A stretch of 64,000 nt of DNA from an uncultured Methylococcaceae bacterium (GTDB lineage: Bacteria; Pseudomonadota; Gammaproteobacteria; Methylococcales; Methylomonadaceae). The stretch spans positions 1 through 64,000 of the forward strand of contig CAIPDT010000094.1 of assembly GCA_903863905.1 (NCBI GenBank). Reading direction: 5' to 3'. The position numbers were made by a program, and so were the translations under genes. Shown in pieces: positions 48,511 to 59,818 of the stretch (positions are counted from its first letter, which is position 1; every line of letters starts with the position of its first letter). The notes beneath the pieces are model-generated. The model saw only the letters and a list, made by a program, of their open reading frames with translations, did not search any database and had not been told where the DNA came from.

Positions 48511-49365
48511 GTGCAATTATCTATTATTCATTCACACTCACCTTATCAATGTCCTCTCTGTGCAGAACCTTTACAACTAAACGACACAGCAAAATCTTAT
48601 GCTTGTCAAAACAAACACAGTTTTGATATGGCAAAAGAAGGCTATCTAAATCTATTGCCCGTTCATTTTAAACATTCAAAAGAACCCGGTGATAATAAGG
48701 AAATGATCACGGCTAGACGATTATTTTTAGAAAGTGGTTTTTATAACCCCCTCGCAAAAGCAATCGCCCTAATGATTGATTATATTCATAACCCTGGAAC
48801 TGACACTACTTTTTTAGATTTAGGGTGTGGTGAGGGCTATTACGCCCGACAAATTGAATTATATTGTAAAACTACTAAAAACTTATCCATTCATGGCAAT
48901 GATATTTCTAAAACAGCTGTTTCCGCAGCGGCAAAAAAACAGCGCAGCGCTCAATTTATAGTCGCTAGTTCCACTCGATTGCCCTATCTAGATAATTTTT
49001 TTGATATCGTGATGCGAATATTTGCCCCCTCTGATACCCATGAATTAAAGCGCATTATTAAGCCTTCTGGATACCTTTTAACAGCAACACCGGGTCCTAG
49101 ACATCTTTGGCAATTAAAAGAACAAATTTATTCTGACGCAAAAGAACACACCCATGAATCTGAAGTACCTGAGGATTTTGAACTTTTTAGCAGTCAACGA
49201 GTCAGTTATAAAATTGCACCCACTATAGAGCAGAGAATGGCGCTATTAGAAATGACACCTCTGACGTGGAGCGCTAATGAAAAAACAAAAGAAACGTTAA
49301 GTGGCTATTCAGAACTAGAAATTGAAATTGACTTTATATTAAACTTATACATAAACTCAAAATAA
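48511..49365 (+). CDS. rlmA: 23S rRNA (guanine-N1)-methyltransferase RlmA-like
   Basis: Zn finger YQCPLCAEPLQLNDTAKSYACQNKHSFDMAKEGYLNLL; SAM motif FLDLGCGEGYYARQ. Confidence 0.88.
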   Translation: MQLSIIHSHSPYQCPLCAEPLQLNDTAKSYACQNKHSFDMAKEGYLNLLPVHFKHSKEPGDNKEMITARRLFLESGFYNPLAKAIALMIDYIHNPGTDTTFLDLGCGEGYYARQIELYCKTTKNLSIHGNDISKTAVSAAAKKQRSAQFIVASSTRLPYLDNFFDIVMRIFAPSDTHELKRIIKPSGYLLTATPGPRHLWQLKEQIYSDAKEHTHESEVPEDFELFSSQRVSYKIAPTIEQRMALLEMTPLTWSANEKTKETLSGYSELEIEIDFILNLYINSK

Positions 49366-49577
49366 CCCCCTATTTAATACATTTTTAGACTAAATATGAT
49401 TAAATTTATATATTTTAATTTAAAAAGCTGATCAACACTTGATTAGATGGCATTGCGCCCATAAAATGGTACTTTAAATCAACGATACAACAAAACCATA
49501 CTCATTGAGTATCTATTATTCATTGAATCTTTAATCTATCTAAGTACTTTTGTTGCAATCTCTTAATTAAAAAAGTC

Positions 49578-50588
49578 ATGAAACCTATTTTTGCAGATGA
49601 TGCCGCTATAAAGCGAGCAACTAAATTATTACAACAAGGTCGACTTGTTGCCTTTCCAACCGAAACGGTTTATGGCTTGGGCGCAGACGCCTCAAATCCA
49701 GCGGCTATTAATCGAATCTTTAAGGCGAAAGGCAGACCCACAGACCACCCCTTAATTGTGCACATCCTAAACATGGAAAGCCTGAATGATTGGGCTCTTA
49801 ATGTACCTGAATCTGCCAAAAAACTAGCGGCCCATTTTTGGCCCGGGCCTTTAGCATTGGTTTTAAATAAAAAACCAGACGTACCCTTTGAGGTCACTGG
49901 CGGACAAAATACGATCGCGCTACGGATACCTGATCATCCGGTTGCCTTAGAACTTTTAAGAGCTTTTGATGGTGGTATAGCTGCGCCCTCTGCTAACCGT
50001 TTTTGCAGAATTAGCCCTACCCTTGCATCACATGTTGAAGAAGAATTAGGAGATTCCGTTGATATGATTCTTGATGGTGGCGCTTGTGGCGTGGGAGTAG
50101 AATCAACTATTGTCGATTTAAGCGGTGATACTCCCAGATTATTAAGACCTGGACATATCACACAACAACAAATTGAAGCTGTTTTACAGAAAAAAATAAT
50201 TGTGGTTGATAATTCTAAACCTTCAAAGCAATCCAATAATTCAGAGGTCCGTGTACCAGGAATGATGGCGCTTCACTATGCACCAGAAACAATTGCTGTA
50301 CTATGTCCAGGCGAATTATTAACGAACATTATTAGAACACTTAATATCCAAAATAAAAAGATAGGCTTACTGGCTTATCAATTTAATCCGTCAGAAAACA
50401 GACGCATGCATTTACTCTGTATGCCGGAACAATCTGATGATTATGCAAAAACGCTTTATACCTCTTTGCGTGACTTAGATAGTCAACAACTGGATATTAT
50501 TTTAATTGAACAGCCCCCTCAAACAGAGGCATGGAAAGCCATTAATGATCGCTTATTTAAAGCGACCATTAACTATAGTGGACAGTAA
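49578..50588 (+). CDS. L-threonylcarbamoyladenylate synthase, long Sua5 type
   Basis: GRLVAFPTETVYGLGADASNPAAINRIFKAKGRPTDHPLIVHI; C-terminal Sua5 domain, MALHYAPETIAVL linker. Confidence 0.93.
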   Translation: MKPIFADDAAIKRATKLLQQGRLVAFPTETVYGLGADASNPAAINRIFKAKGRPTDHPLIVHILNMESLNDWALNVPESAKKLAAHFWPGPLALVLNKKPDVPFEVTGGQNTIALRIPDHPVALELLRAFDGGIAAPSANRFCRISPTLASHVEEELGDSVDMILDGGACGVGVESTIVDLSGDTPRLLRPGHITQQQIEAVLQKKIIVVDNSKPSKQSNNSEVRVPGMMALHYAPETIAVLCPGELLTNIIRTLNIQNKKIGLLAYQFNPSENRRMHLLCMPEQSDDYAKTLYTSLRDLDSQQLDIILIEQPPQTEAWKAINDRLFKATINYSGQ

Positions 50589-50632
50589 ACTCCTAGGGGC
50601 GGCGAAGCACCTTAGGAAGATAAACGCTAAAA

Positions 50633-51355
50633 TTACTTCGGGGTACGTTCTGCTTCTAATGCCGCCACTAATTGATTAGCCGGTAAGTATCCAGGATAAA
50701 CATTACCATTTTCTGAGATAATCATAGGTGTACCTTTAACATCAAAGTCAGCCGCTAACTGCATGTGCTCATCGACTGGATTGTCACAAGTTTTACTCGG
50801 TACATTTTGATCTTTCTTAGCCGCAGTTAAGGCGGCATTACGATCACCAGCACACCAAACCGAAACCGCTTTATTATATGAATCAGAATCTTTACCTGCC
50901 CTAGGGAAGAATAAATACTGAATAGTAATGCCCTGCGCTAAATATTGATCTAATTCGGAATGCAATTTACGACAGTAACCGCAATCAATATCCGTGAAAA
51001 TTGACACCGTATATTTAGCAATTTTTGGTTTATACACAATCATGTTCGCCGTACCCATTTTTTCAAGAGCCGACTTTCTTGTTATATTCAACTTTTCTTC
51101 TGTTAGATCTTTATGAGCCGCAATATCAACTAATCGACCTTGTAGCAAATATTTACCATCATCAGACACATAAAAAACATTAGCCCCTACCGTCATCTCA
51201 TAAAGTCCATTTACAACTGAGGGCTTTAAAGAGTCGATCTTAACCGATGGCATAGACTTATTAATGGATTGCTTAATCGCACCCTCATCTGCATTTGACA
51301 TCACTGAGCCCACAACAAGCGCTAGCAGCGTAGCTGATTGAATAATTTTTTTCAT
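50633..51355 (-). CDS. dsbC: Thiol:disulfide interchange protein DsbC-like
   Basis: FTDIDCGYCRKLH active site; GTPMIISENGNVYPGYLPANQL; signal peptide. Confidence 0.92.
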   Translation of the reverse strand: MKKIIQSATLLALVVGSVMSNADEGAIKQSINKSMPSVKIDSLKPSVVNGLYEMTVGANVFYVSDDGKYLLQGRLVDIAAHKDLTEEKLNITRKSALEKMGTANMIVYKPKIAKYTVSIFTDIDCGYCRKLHSELDQYLAQGITIQYLFFPRAGKDSDSYNKAVSVWCAGDRNAALTAAKKDQNVPSKTCDNPVDEHMQLAADFDVKGTPMIISENGNVYPGYLPANQLVAALEAERTPK

Positions 51356-51428
51356 GTTACGTAGGTTTCCTTGAATGAATTGACTAAAATCTTGATAGGC
51401 TTCTAACTACAATGATGCTACTTATTAT

Positions 51429-52790
51429 TTAATGAAATAATCTTTGCACATCCAAAAACATAGCTAATGACATTAAAGCCAATAAAAGCACCATGCCCAC
51501 TTGCTGAAAAAAGGTCTGTATTTTATCTGAAAGTGGGCTTCCTTTAATAGCTTCAATTGCAAAAAACAATAAGTGACCACCATCTAATACGGGGACAGGC
51601 AATAGGTTTAACACCCCTAAACTCACGCTCACTAAGGCCATGAACTTCATGAAGGCAGCTATCCCCATATCGGCAGAATCTCCCGCATATTGAGCAATAC
51701 TGATAGGCCCACTCAGATTTTCAACAGAGGATTTTCCTATTAACATTTTAGCCATCATTTTAAATGTTGAAAAAGAATAATACCCCGTTGTCTCAAAGGC
51801 GACCGGAATGGCTTCTAACGGACCCAAAGTATAGGTAACCTTAACAGCTTTTAATAACTCTTCTGGCACTTCTACACCCGCACCAATCTTGCCTTCAGTT
51901 TTTTGCTCTACCTGAACCGATTTAGGGGTGATTTTAAGCGGTAATTGCACGCCTTCACGCTCAATGAGTAAATTAATCTCAAGATCTGGACGCGCTTTTA
52001 CCCAATCAACCCATTGCTTCCAGTCACTGATTAACTGGCCATCCGCACTAATAATTAAATCACCCTTCTGCAAACCTGCCGTTAACGCGGCACTGTCCGG
52101 TAACACTTTACCAATAATAGGCTTTAATTTTGGCGACCAAGGTTTAAAGCCTAAATTATTATATAAAGCTTCGGCATTTTTGACATCCCCTTCAGGAATA
52201 GACAATATTTTATTAGACTGTTGTTCATCAAAATTCTTAACAACAACTTGGATGGTTGAGTTACCATCCATGGCAGAAGTAATGATAAGGCTCATTGCCT
52301 CTGTCCAAGTAGGTGTTACTTTATCATTAACAGAAACAATTTCATCGCCTTCTGAAAATCCCGCCTGATAAGCTAAACTACCCTCAGAAAGATTCCCTAT
52401 AATGGGCTTAATGCCTGTCTCACCAATCACCAAGACTGACCAAAACAAAAACACAGCCAATAACAAATTAAAAATTGGACCTGCTGCAACAATGGCCGTT
52501 CTTGCTAACACAGATTTTCGATTAAACGCGAAAGGTAAATCAATAGCACTAACTGCACCTTCTCGTTCATCCACCATCTTAACGTATCCCCCTAAAGGAA
52601 TAGCAGACAACACATATTCTGTAGCTTCTGGATTTTTTTGATACGTCCATAACACTTTGCCAAAGCCTACTGAAAAACGTAGCACTTTAACACCCATTTT
52701 ACGCGCCACCCAAAAATGTCCAAACTCATGAAATGAGACGAGAACACCAATGGCAATAACGAAATAAAATAGTTTATGTAATAAATCCAT
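51429..52790 (-). CDS. rseP: RIP metalloprotease RseP
   Basis: VSFHEFGHFWVARKMGVKVLRFSVGFG (HExxH); two PDZ regions; LNLLPVPVLDGGHL. Confidence 0.96.
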   Translation of the reverse strand: MDLLHKLFYFVIAIGVLVSFHEFGHFWVARKMGVKVLRFSVGFGKVLWTYQKNPEATEYVLSAIPLGGYVKMVDEREGAVSAIDLPFAFNRKSVLARTAIVAAGPIFNLLLAVFLFWSVLVIGETGIKPIIGNLSEGSLAYQAGFSEGDEIVSVNDKVTPTWTEAMSLIITSAMDGNSTIQVVVKNFDEQQSNKILSIPEGDVKNAEALYNNLGFKPWSPKLKPIIGKVLPDSAALTAGLQKGDLIISADGQLISDWKQWVDWVKARPDLEINLLIEREGVQLPLKITPKSVQVEQKTEGKIGAGVEVPEELLKAVKVTYTLGPLEAIPVAFETTGYYSFSTFKMMAKMLIGKSSVENLSGPISIAQYAGDSADMGIAAFMKFMALVSVSLGVLNLLPVPVLDGGHLLFFAIEAIKGSPLSDKIQTFFQQVGMVLLLALMSLAMFLDVQRLFH

Positions 52791-53974
52791 TAAGGCGTCA
52801 ACTCATTAATAACTTGTTTGGCTACGACTCTAGCCTGCTGATCAACCTCTAAAATAACCGCCAAAGTATCAGCCGGCCTTACTTCAAATTGATCCATACA
52901 GCGCTCAATAATTAAGGGAATATCCGTAAAACCCACTTCTTCACTTAAAAAAGCCTCTACGGCAATTTCATTTGCCGCATTTAAAATAGTGGGCATAGTG
53001 CCACCCAAATTAATGGCTTTATAAGCTAAACGCAAACAAGGAAAACGCTCCAGATTAGGCTCCTCAAAATCCATTCTTCGCACATCAAAAATATTTAAAG
53101 GCTCTACACCGGATTCAAATCTATCTGGCCACGCCATTGAATAAGCAATGGGGACGCGCATATCAGGATTACCCATTTGCGCGAGCACTGTGCCATCAAC
53201 ATAGTCAACCATTGAATGGATAATACTTTGGGGATGAATAACCACTTGAATTTGATCCGGGGTCATTGCAAATAAAATGCAGGCCTCTATCATTTCTAAG
53301 CCTTTATTCATCATCGTGGCAGAATCAACCGATATCTTTTTACCCATATCCCAATTAGGATGCGCAACCGCTTGTGCAGGCGTGACACTCGCTAATTGAT
53401 CTAAAGGCATTTGGCGAAACGGTCCACCTGATGCCGTCAATAAAATTCGTCGCGCTTCTTTAACTTGCTTACCCGAGGTATAACCGGCCGGCATACACTG
53501 AAATATGGCATTATGCTCACTATCAATGGGCAGTAATTGAGCGCCAGACTCTGATACGGCTTGCATAAAAATATCACCCGACATCACCAAGGCTTCTTTA
53601 TTGGCTAACAGTATCGTCTTACCCGCTTTTGCTGCCGCTAAACTCGGTAATAAACCAGCCGCACCTACAATCGCAGCCATTACTGAATCAACGCTATCTA
53701 ACGTGGCCACATACTCTAAGGCCTCAGCACCAGACAATACTTTAATATCAGCGATGTCTGTATTGATCAATTTTTCAGCAAAAGCTACTGACTTTTTCTC
53801 ATCCACAACCACCACATACTTTGGATGATGAATAAGGCATTGCTCAAATAATAAATCTATATTGTTATTAGCTGTTAGGGCGACTGCTTTGTACAGATCA
53901 GAATGTCTTGCAACCACATCCAACGTACTGACACCAATTGACCCTGTCGCACCGAGTACACAAATACCCTTCAT
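52790..53974 (-). CDS. dxr: 1-deoxy-D-xylulose-5-phosphate reductoisomerase
   Basis: [65 protein letters not shown]. Confidence 0.97.
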   Translation of the reverse strand: MKGICVLGATGSIGVSTLDVVARHSDLYKAVALTANNNIDLLFEQCLIHHPKYVVVVDEKKSVAFAEKLINTDIADIKVLSGAEALEYVATLDSVDSVMAAIVGAAGLLPSLAAAKAGKTILLANKEALVMSGDIFMQAVSESGAQLLPIDSEHNAIFQCMPAGYTSGKQVKEARRILLTASGGPFRQMPLDQLASVTPAQAVAHPNWDMGKKISVDSATMMNKGLEMIEACILFAMTPDQIQVVIHPQSIIHSMVDYVDGTVLAQMGNPDMRVPIAYSMAWPDRFESGVEPLNIFDVRRMDFEEPNLERFPCLRLAYKAINLGGTMPTILNAANEIAVEAFLSEEVGFTDIPLIIERCMDQFEVRPADTLAVILEVDQQARVVAKQVINELTP

Positions 53975-54843
53975 GAAACTGACCTATACACAAAATAAAT
54001 ACAGCCATAAAAAAATGGGATGGCAGCAATTAAGCTATCAATTCTATCTAAGATACCACCATGACCCGGTAATAAAGAGCCACTATCTTTAACGCCCCGT
54101 TGACGTTTCACTACACTGATAAATAAATCACCGTAGATTGAAATCAACACCGCTAATACCGACAATAAAATAAAGTCGGAAGCAATCATTAATTGAAAAC
54201 CATAAATCAAACTTAATATAGCCGCACAAACCAAGCCTGATACTAATGCACCGTACATACCCACAACAGTTTTACCTGGACTGATTTCAGGCGCCAATTT
54301 AGTAGAACCCCACTTTTTACCCACAAAAAAAGCAGAAATATCAGCCAACCAAATCAGCACTAAAAAATACATAGTCATTTCAGTACCGTACAGAACTCTT
54401 AATCTTGATAAAAACATCCAGGCCGATAATAAAATAAACCAACCAATCAAGGCCTTATAACCTGTTTTTAGTTGTAAATTTAAGACGCCATTCGGTGTGT
54501 TTCTAATTAAAATCATCACCAATATCCAAAACAATATCGGTGGAATAACAAACCATTCCAAAATACCTGAATAATCCCTCACATCAGGCCAATCGGTTAG
54601 TTGAGCAATCAACTCCAGAATTTGAGTCCAATACTGAATAGCTAACATCGGTGCTATCAATACCAACAAAAATAATATCCGTTTATATAGAGCTGAAATG
54701 CCGGCTAAATAAGTCCATTCCCAAGCCGCTAATAAAGTAATGACCGCAATTAACAATGAAAATAACTCCATTGGTAATTGAAACACGGCAAACGCAATCA
54801 ATGTTGCGAGAACTGATGCAGTTAAAATTCGTTGTAATAACAT
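53971..54843 (-). CDS. cdsA: Phosphatidate cytidylyltransferase
   Basis: [54 protein letters not shown]. Confidence 0.96.
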   Translation of the reverse strand: MLLQRILTASVLATLIAFAVFQLPMELFSLLIAVITLLAAWEWTYLAGISALYKRILFLLVLIAPMLAIQYWTQILELIAQLTDWPDVRDYSGILEWFVIPPILFWILVMILIRNTPNGVLNLQLKTGYKALIGWFILLSAWMFLSRLRVLYGTEMTMYFLVLIWLADISAFFVGKKWGSTKLAPEISPGKTVVGMYGALVSGLVCAAILSLIYGFQLMIASDFILLSVLAVLISIYGDLFISVVKRQRGVKDSGSLLPGHGGILDRIDSLIAAIPFFYGCIYFVYRSVS

Positions 54844-54868
54844 TGTTGTAAACTATTAAATAATAAAG

Positions 54869-55639
54869 TTATAAGGTGACGGTTTTATTAAGAACTTGCT
54901 CACTCGTGTGACCAAAACGTCGTTCCCGACCTTTAAAGCTCTTAATAGCGTCTTCAAATGCATTCTGGTCAAAATCAGGCCAGAGCGTTGTTGTAAAATA
55001 CATCTCTGTATAAGCCAATTGCCATAGCAGAAAATTGCTAATACGTTGTTCACCCCCCGTTCTAATAAAAAGATCCGGATCAGGAAGGTCAGCCATTGAC
55101 AAATATTCACTTACCAATGGCTCTGTGATTTTTTGTTTTTCAAGAGAACCGCTCAGCATATCATCGACTATGTGATTAAATGCTTGGCACATATCCCAAC
55201 GCCCCCCATAATTAACAGCAATAACCAATGTTAAAGCGGTATTGGATTGGGTTTGAATTTCTCCTTCGGCCATTTTGTGTTGTAAACTTTCCGAAAATGC
55301 GGATCTATCACCAATAAAACGTAGCCGGATATTACTCTTGTCTAGCTTGTTAATTTCCCTTTGCAAGGACACCATAAACAGTGACATTAACAAATTAACT
55401 TCTGCTTCAGGTCTACGCCAATTTTCACTACTAAACGCGAACAAAGTGAGTACTTCTACCCCATCTTTTACGCAACACTCCACCACTCTTCTAACTGATT
55501 TGACTCCGGCTCTATGCCCCACAACTCTAGGCATATACCTTTTTTGAGCCCAACGACCATTACCGTCCATAATGATAGCAATATGCTTTGGCTGCTGATT
55601 AGCGTGTGGTGATTTGGACTCAGTAGTCATCTCTATCAT
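54869..55639 (-). CDS. uppS: Undecaprenyl diphosphate synthase
   Basis: HIAIIMDGNGRWAQKR; LTLFAFSSENWRRP; PDLFIRTGGEQRISNFLLWQLAYTEMYF. Confidence 0.97.
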   Translation of the reverse strand: MIEMTTESKSPHANQQPKHIAIIMDGNGRWAQKRYMPRVVGHRAGVKSVRRVVECCVKDGVEVLTLFAFSSENWRRPEAEVNLLMSLFMVSLQREINKLDKSNIRLRFIGDRSAFSESLQHKMAEGEIQTQSNTALTLVIAVNYGGRWDMCQAFNHIVDDMLSGSLEKQKITEPLVSEYLSMADLPDPDLFIRTGGEQRISNFLLWQLAYTEMYFTTTLWPDFDQNAFEDAIKSFKGRERRFGHTSEQVLNKTVTL

Positions 55640-55642
55640 CCT

Positions 55643-56200
55643 TTAAATAGATAAAAGATCGGCTTCTTTTGCTTCTAATAGCACTTCAACTTCTTTAACA
55701 TACTGATCTGTTAATTTTTGAATTTTATCTTCACCTACACGCGCCTCATCTTCAGAAATCAACTTTTCTTTTAAAGCATCTTTTATTTCAGAGTTAGCAT
55801 CACGACGGATATTTCTAATGGCGACCCTGCCATTTTCTGATTCATGTTTAACCACTTTCACCAAACTACGACGACGTTCTTCAGTGAGGGCTGGCAAGGG
55901 AATACGAATTGTCATCCCATTAGTCGCTGGATTTAAACCTAGATCTGACTTTAAAATAGCCTTTTCAATCGCTTGAACCATGCCTTTTTCCCAGGGCGTT
56001 ATCGTCAAAGTTCTTGCGTCTTCTACCGCTATATTAGCGACTTGTGACAAAGCAGACTCGGTACCATAGTACGTCACATTAATTTGATCTAACAAACTCG
56101 GGTGCGCCCGCCCTGTTCTAATCTTTGAAAACTCATGTTTTAACGCGTCGATACTCTTGCCCATTCGGGTTGCAGCATCTTGTTGAATATCACTAATCAT
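55643..56200 (-). CDS. frr: Ribosome recycling factor
   Basis: [61 protein letters not shown]. Confidence 0.98.
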   Translation of the reverse strand: MISDIQQDAATRMGKSIDALKHEFSKIRTGRAHPSLLDQINVTYYGTESALSQVANIAVEDARTLTITPWEKGMVQAIEKAILKSDLGLNPATNGMTIRIPLPALTEERRRSLVKVVKHESENGRVAIRNIRRDANSEIKDALKEKLISEDEARVGEDKIQKLTDQYVKEVEVLLEAKEADLLSI

Positions 56201-56925
56201 TAATCTGTTCCTCGTTCAATAAGAGAGCCTATCTCTTCGCCCATCATTAATCTCATGATAGCACCTTGTTCAAAAATATTCATGACTCGCATCGGAACAT
56301 TGTTATCCCTACATAAAACCAATGCAGTCGTATCCATAACGTTAAGCCTTTGATCAAGCGCTTCGTCATAGGTTAATTGAGAATAAAATATAGCATCTTT
56401 ATCTTTTTGAGGGTCCGCAGAATACACACCCTTCACTTTTGTTGCCTTAATCATCAGTCCAGCATTAATTTCAATGGCCCTAAGACTTGCCGCTGAATCC
56501 GTCGTAAAAAATGGATTACCTGTGCCCGCAGCAAAAATAACCACACGGCCTTTTTCTAAATGCCGAATAGCACGACGACGAATGTAATCTTCACAGACTT
56601 GATTAATTTTAAGTGCAGACATCACTCTAACGGGTTGACCGTGAGACTCTAAGGCATCTTGCATCGCTAACGCGTTAATAACCGTTGCAAGCATACCCAT
56701 CTGATCACTTGTCACTCTATCCAAGCCTTCCGATGCTTTTTCAGCCCCTCTTAAGATATTGCCGCCACCGATGACGAGGCCAACTTGAATACCTGCTGCA
56801 CACAATTCTTTTATTTCAGTAGCCAACCGTTTAACAATATCAGAATCAATACTACCACCCGATTCACTCATTAAAGCCTCGCCGCTTAGTTTAAGCAAAA
56901 TTCTTTGGTATATTGGTTTAGTCAT
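56200..56925 (-). CDS. pyrH: UMP kinase
   Basis: [54 protein letters not shown]. Confidence 0.98.
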   Translation of the reverse strand: MTKPIYQRILLKLSGEALMSESGGSIDSDIVKRLATEIKELCAAGIQVGLVIGGGNILRGAEKASEGLDRVTSDQMGMLATVINALAMQDALESHGQPVRVMSALKINQVCEDYIRRRAIRHLEKGRVVIFAAGTGNPFFTTDSAASLRAIEINAGLMIKATKVKGVYSADPQKDKDAIFYSQLTYDEALDQRLNVMDTTALVLCRDNNVPMRVMNIFEQGAIMRLMMGEEIGSLIERGTD

Positions 56926-57025
56926 AATATTATCGGGCTCAATTTTTTAGGTTGAATTATTAAAAATTCAACAATGATAGAAACTTGAAATGGGTTGCTA
57001 ATAAAAGCAACCCAAACAAACTGCC

Positions 57026-57916
57026 TTAAATTCCTCTAACTTGTGCCATTACTTCTTCAGCAAAGTTTTCTTCTTTTTTCTCAATCCCTTCGCCCACTTC
57101 AAAACGGGTAAAACGGATCGCTTTATTACCTTTTTCTTCAGTTAACTTACCAACAGTCAATTTATCATTTTTAATAAAAGGTTGACCTAATAAAGTCACT
57201 TCAGCTAAATACTTTTTAATCTGACCCGCAATCATTTTTTCGATAATATCAGCTGGTTTACCACTTTCTGCTGATATTGCACGGAAAATTTCTTTCTCTT
57301 TTTCAATCAGTTCTGAAGGCACGTGCTCTTCAGAAACATAAGCAGGCTTACTGGCTGCAATATGCATGGCAATGTCTTTACCTAATTCACTGTCAGAAAC
57401 AGCCAATTCGATAATGACACCAATCTTACTTCCATGTAAATAACAAGCCGTACCACCTTCAGCCGTTTCAAATCTCTCAAAACGTCTAACCGTAATATTC
57501 TCACCTAAAGTAGAAATTAATCCTCTACGAACTTCATCAACGGTAACCCCGTCTTCTAAAGGCATCGCTAACAAATCTTCTTCAGAATTAATGTTTTCCG
57601 CGTTTAATAATGCTTCAGTCACACTATTAACAAAATTAACAAAGCCGTCTGCTTTCGCTACGAAATCAGTTTCACAATTAATATCGACAATAGCGACTGC
57701 TTTACCGTCGTCACTTACTTTAACGCCGATAATACCTTCAGCAGCTATACGACCTGATTTCTTATCTGCTTTAGCTAAACCGGATTTACGCATATTTTCA
57801 ATCGCCAAATCCATATCGCCATTAGCTTCAACTAACGCTTTCTTACACTCCATCATGCCAGAGCCAGTTCTTTCACGCAGTTCTTTAACCTGCCCTGCAC
57901 TAATTGTAATACTCAT
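57026..57916 (-). CDS. tsf: Elongation factor Ts
   Basis: VKELRERTGSGMMECKKALVEANGDMDLAIENMRKSGLAKADKKSGRIAAEG. Confidence 0.98.
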   Translation of the reverse strand: MSITISAGQVKELRERTGSGMMECKKALVEANGDMDLAIENMRKSGLAKADKKSGRIAAEGIIGVKVSDDGKAVAIVDINCETDFVAKADGFVNFVNSVTEALLNAENINSEEDLLAMPLEDGVTVDEVRRGLISTLGENITVRRFERFETAEGGTACYLHGSKIGVIIELAVSDSELGKDIAMHIAASKPAYVSEEHVPSELIEKEKEIFRAISAESGKPADIIEKMIAGQIKKYLAEVTLLGQPFIKNDKLTVGKLTEEKGNKAIRFTRFEVGEGIEKKEENFAEEVMAQVRGI

Positions 57917-57946
57917 TTCTGTAATTCCTCAATATATCATCACTAT

Positions 57947-57975
57947 AAAAACGCCCCCGTAAGGAGGCGTTTTTT
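57947..57975 (-). terminator. Terminator/attenuator between rpsB and tsf
   Basis: Minus strand AAAAAACGCCTCC-TTAC-GGGGGCGTTTTTAT; symmetrical A/T tracts. Confidence 0.8.
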
Positions 57976-58019
57976 GACCAAACTACTTTTAACCTATAAA
58001 ACTTTAAAGGTTAAATATA

Positions 58020-58766
58020 TTATTCAGTTGCGGTCGCTGCTTCTTCAACAAAATCATCTTCTTTCGCTGACAACCCTAAATTTGCTGTTTTAGCGTCTAA
58101 GACAGCCGAAGCAACACTTTCACAGTAAAGCTTAACTGCACGAATTGAATCATCGTTACCTGGAATAATGTAATCAATTTTATCAGGTGAGTTGTTTGAA
58201 TCAACAATCCCTACTACAGGAATGCCCAATTTCTTTGCTTCACTGATTGCATTTTTTTCATAACCAACGTCAAGCACAAAAATAACATCAGGAACGCCTT
58301 TCATGTCTTTAATACCACCAAGACTACGATCCAATTTTTCAAGCTCACGCTCCATACCTAACGCTTCTTTTTTTCCAAAACGTTGATAAAGCGTACCGTC
58401 GGCTTTCATTGCTTCTAATTCTTTAAGACGATTAATTGATTTTTTAATCGTTTTAAAGTTAGTCATCATGCCACCTAACCAGCGATGGTTAACGTAAGGC
58501 ATCCCACATAAAGCGGCTTGCTCTGCAACTACTTTACGTGCTGACTTTTTAGTACCTACAAACAAAATAGTACCTTTGTTTGCTGCCATCTGACCCAGGT
58601 AATTCATTGCGTCATTAAACATTGGAAGCGTTTTTTCCAAATTAATAATATGGATTTTGTTACGGGCACCGAATAAATATGTTTCCATTTTCGGATTCCA
58701 ATAACGAGTTTGATGTCCAAAGTGAACACCCGCTTCAAGCATTTGACGCATGGATACTGCTGCCAT
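58020..58766 (-). CDS. rpsB: 30S ribosomal protein S2
   Basis: [41 protein letters not shown]. Confidence 0.98.
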   Translation of the reverse strand: MAAVSMRQMLEAGVHFGHQTRYWNPKMETYLFGARNKIHIINLEKTLPMFNDAMNYLGQMAANKGTILFVGTKKSARKVVAEQAALCGMPYVNHRWLGGMMTNFKTIKKSINRLKELEAMKADGTLYQRFGKKEALGMERELEKLDRSLGGIKDMKGVPDVIFVLDVGYEKNAISEAKKLGIPVVGIVDSNNSPDKIDYIIPGNDDSIRAVKLYCESVASAVLDAKTANLGLSAKEDDFVEEAATATE

Positions 58767-58905
58767 TTATTTCTCCTAAGTTTTAAAATCGGAACCTGTT
58801 ATTCCGAGTTGGGTTGTGCCTCCGCCTATCCCGTCTGATAACCAACTATCCTAAGATAGTCAGCACCCTATCGTACGTGACGATAAGCGTGAGTATTTTT
58901 TACAA
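58767..58905 (-). promoter_or_regulatory. rpsB 5' leader with several hairpins, candidate S2-autoregulatory element
   Basis: Minus strand: TATCGT-CACGT-ACGATA, ACTATC-TTAG-GATAGT, CGGAA-taacagg-TTCCG upstream of the rpsB SD. Structured rpsB leaders are known in gammaproteobacteria. Confidence 0.5.
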
Positions 58906-59041
58906 AAATGAACTTAACTTTATACCATAATTTACTTTTTACAACAAGCAAACCTCTGTTAAAATCACTCCTATTTACGGGCACAAGTTGAAAAACATCC
59001 TACTTGGACCTTAAGCCTTGAACATTAATCAACTAAAGCCC

Positions 59042-59818
59042 ATGAGCATCATTATAAAAACCCCCAGTGAAATTGAAAAAATGCGTATCGCTGGAAAGCT
59101 AGCCGCAGACGTCCTAGAAATGATTGAACCCTTCGTCGTTGCAGGCATAACAACTGATGAGCTCGACCAAATTTGTCACGATTTTATTGTCAACGAACAG
59201 CAAGCAATTCCGGCTCCACTTAACTATCACGGCTTTCCAAAATCAATTTGCACCTCAATTAACCAAACCGTCTGTCACGGCATTCCTTGTGACAAAAAAC
59301 TTAAATCTGGTGATATCATCAATATTGATATTACTGTTATAAAAGATGGCTATCATGGCGACACCAGCAAAATGTTTTGTGTAGGTGAGGTTAGTCAACA
59401 TGCCAAGCGCTTAGTACAAATTACTGAAGAAGCCATGTACTTAGGTATAAAACAAGTTAAAGCTGGCGCAACCCTTGGTGATATTGGCCATGCCATCCAA
59501 ACTCATGCCGAATCTAATCGCTATTCAGTGGTTAGAGATTTTTGTGGGCATGGTATCGGCAGTAAATTTCATGAAGAACCCCAAGTATTACATTATGGTA
59601 AACCAGGGATCGGTTTAACACTTGAGGCAGGCATGATTATTACCATTGAACCCATGATTAATTTAGGTAAAAAAGACGTCAAGGTACTCAGCGATCGTTG
59701 GACAGCTGTCACAAAAGACAGAAGTTTATCTGCACAATTTGAACATACCATTTTAGTCACACCCGAGGGTTATGAAATTCTGACCCTACGCCAAGAAGAG
59801 TATGACCGCTTTGAATAA
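59042..59818 (+). CDS. map: Methionine aminopeptidase type I
   Basis: IKTPSEIEKMRIAGKLAADVLEMI; NIDITVIKDGYHGDTSKMF; FCGHGIGSKFHEEPQVLHYG; TIEPMI. Confidence 0.96.
   Translation: MSIIIKTPSEIEKMRIAGKLAADVLEMIEPFVVAGITTDELDQICHDFIVNEQQAIPAPLNYHGFPKSICTSINQTVCHGIPCDKKLKSGDIINIDITVIKDGYHGDTSKMFCVGEVSQHAKRLVQITEEAMYLGIKQVKAGATLGDIGHAIQTHAESNRYSVVRDFCGHGIGSKFHEEPQVLHYGKPGIGLTLEAGMIITIEPMINLGKKDVKVLSDRWTAVTKDRSLSAQFEHTILVTPEGYEILTLRQEEYDRFE

Noticed and set aside
28289-50588. Two threonylcarbamoyl-AMP synthase-like genes (28289 and 49578) as a functional redundancy anomaly
   Set aside because: YciO-type and Sua5-type paralogues commonly coexist in bacteria.
54856-55110. ORF of 84 aa overlapping uppS
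   Set aside because: Alternative frame of uppS; the UppS frame contains the family motifs.
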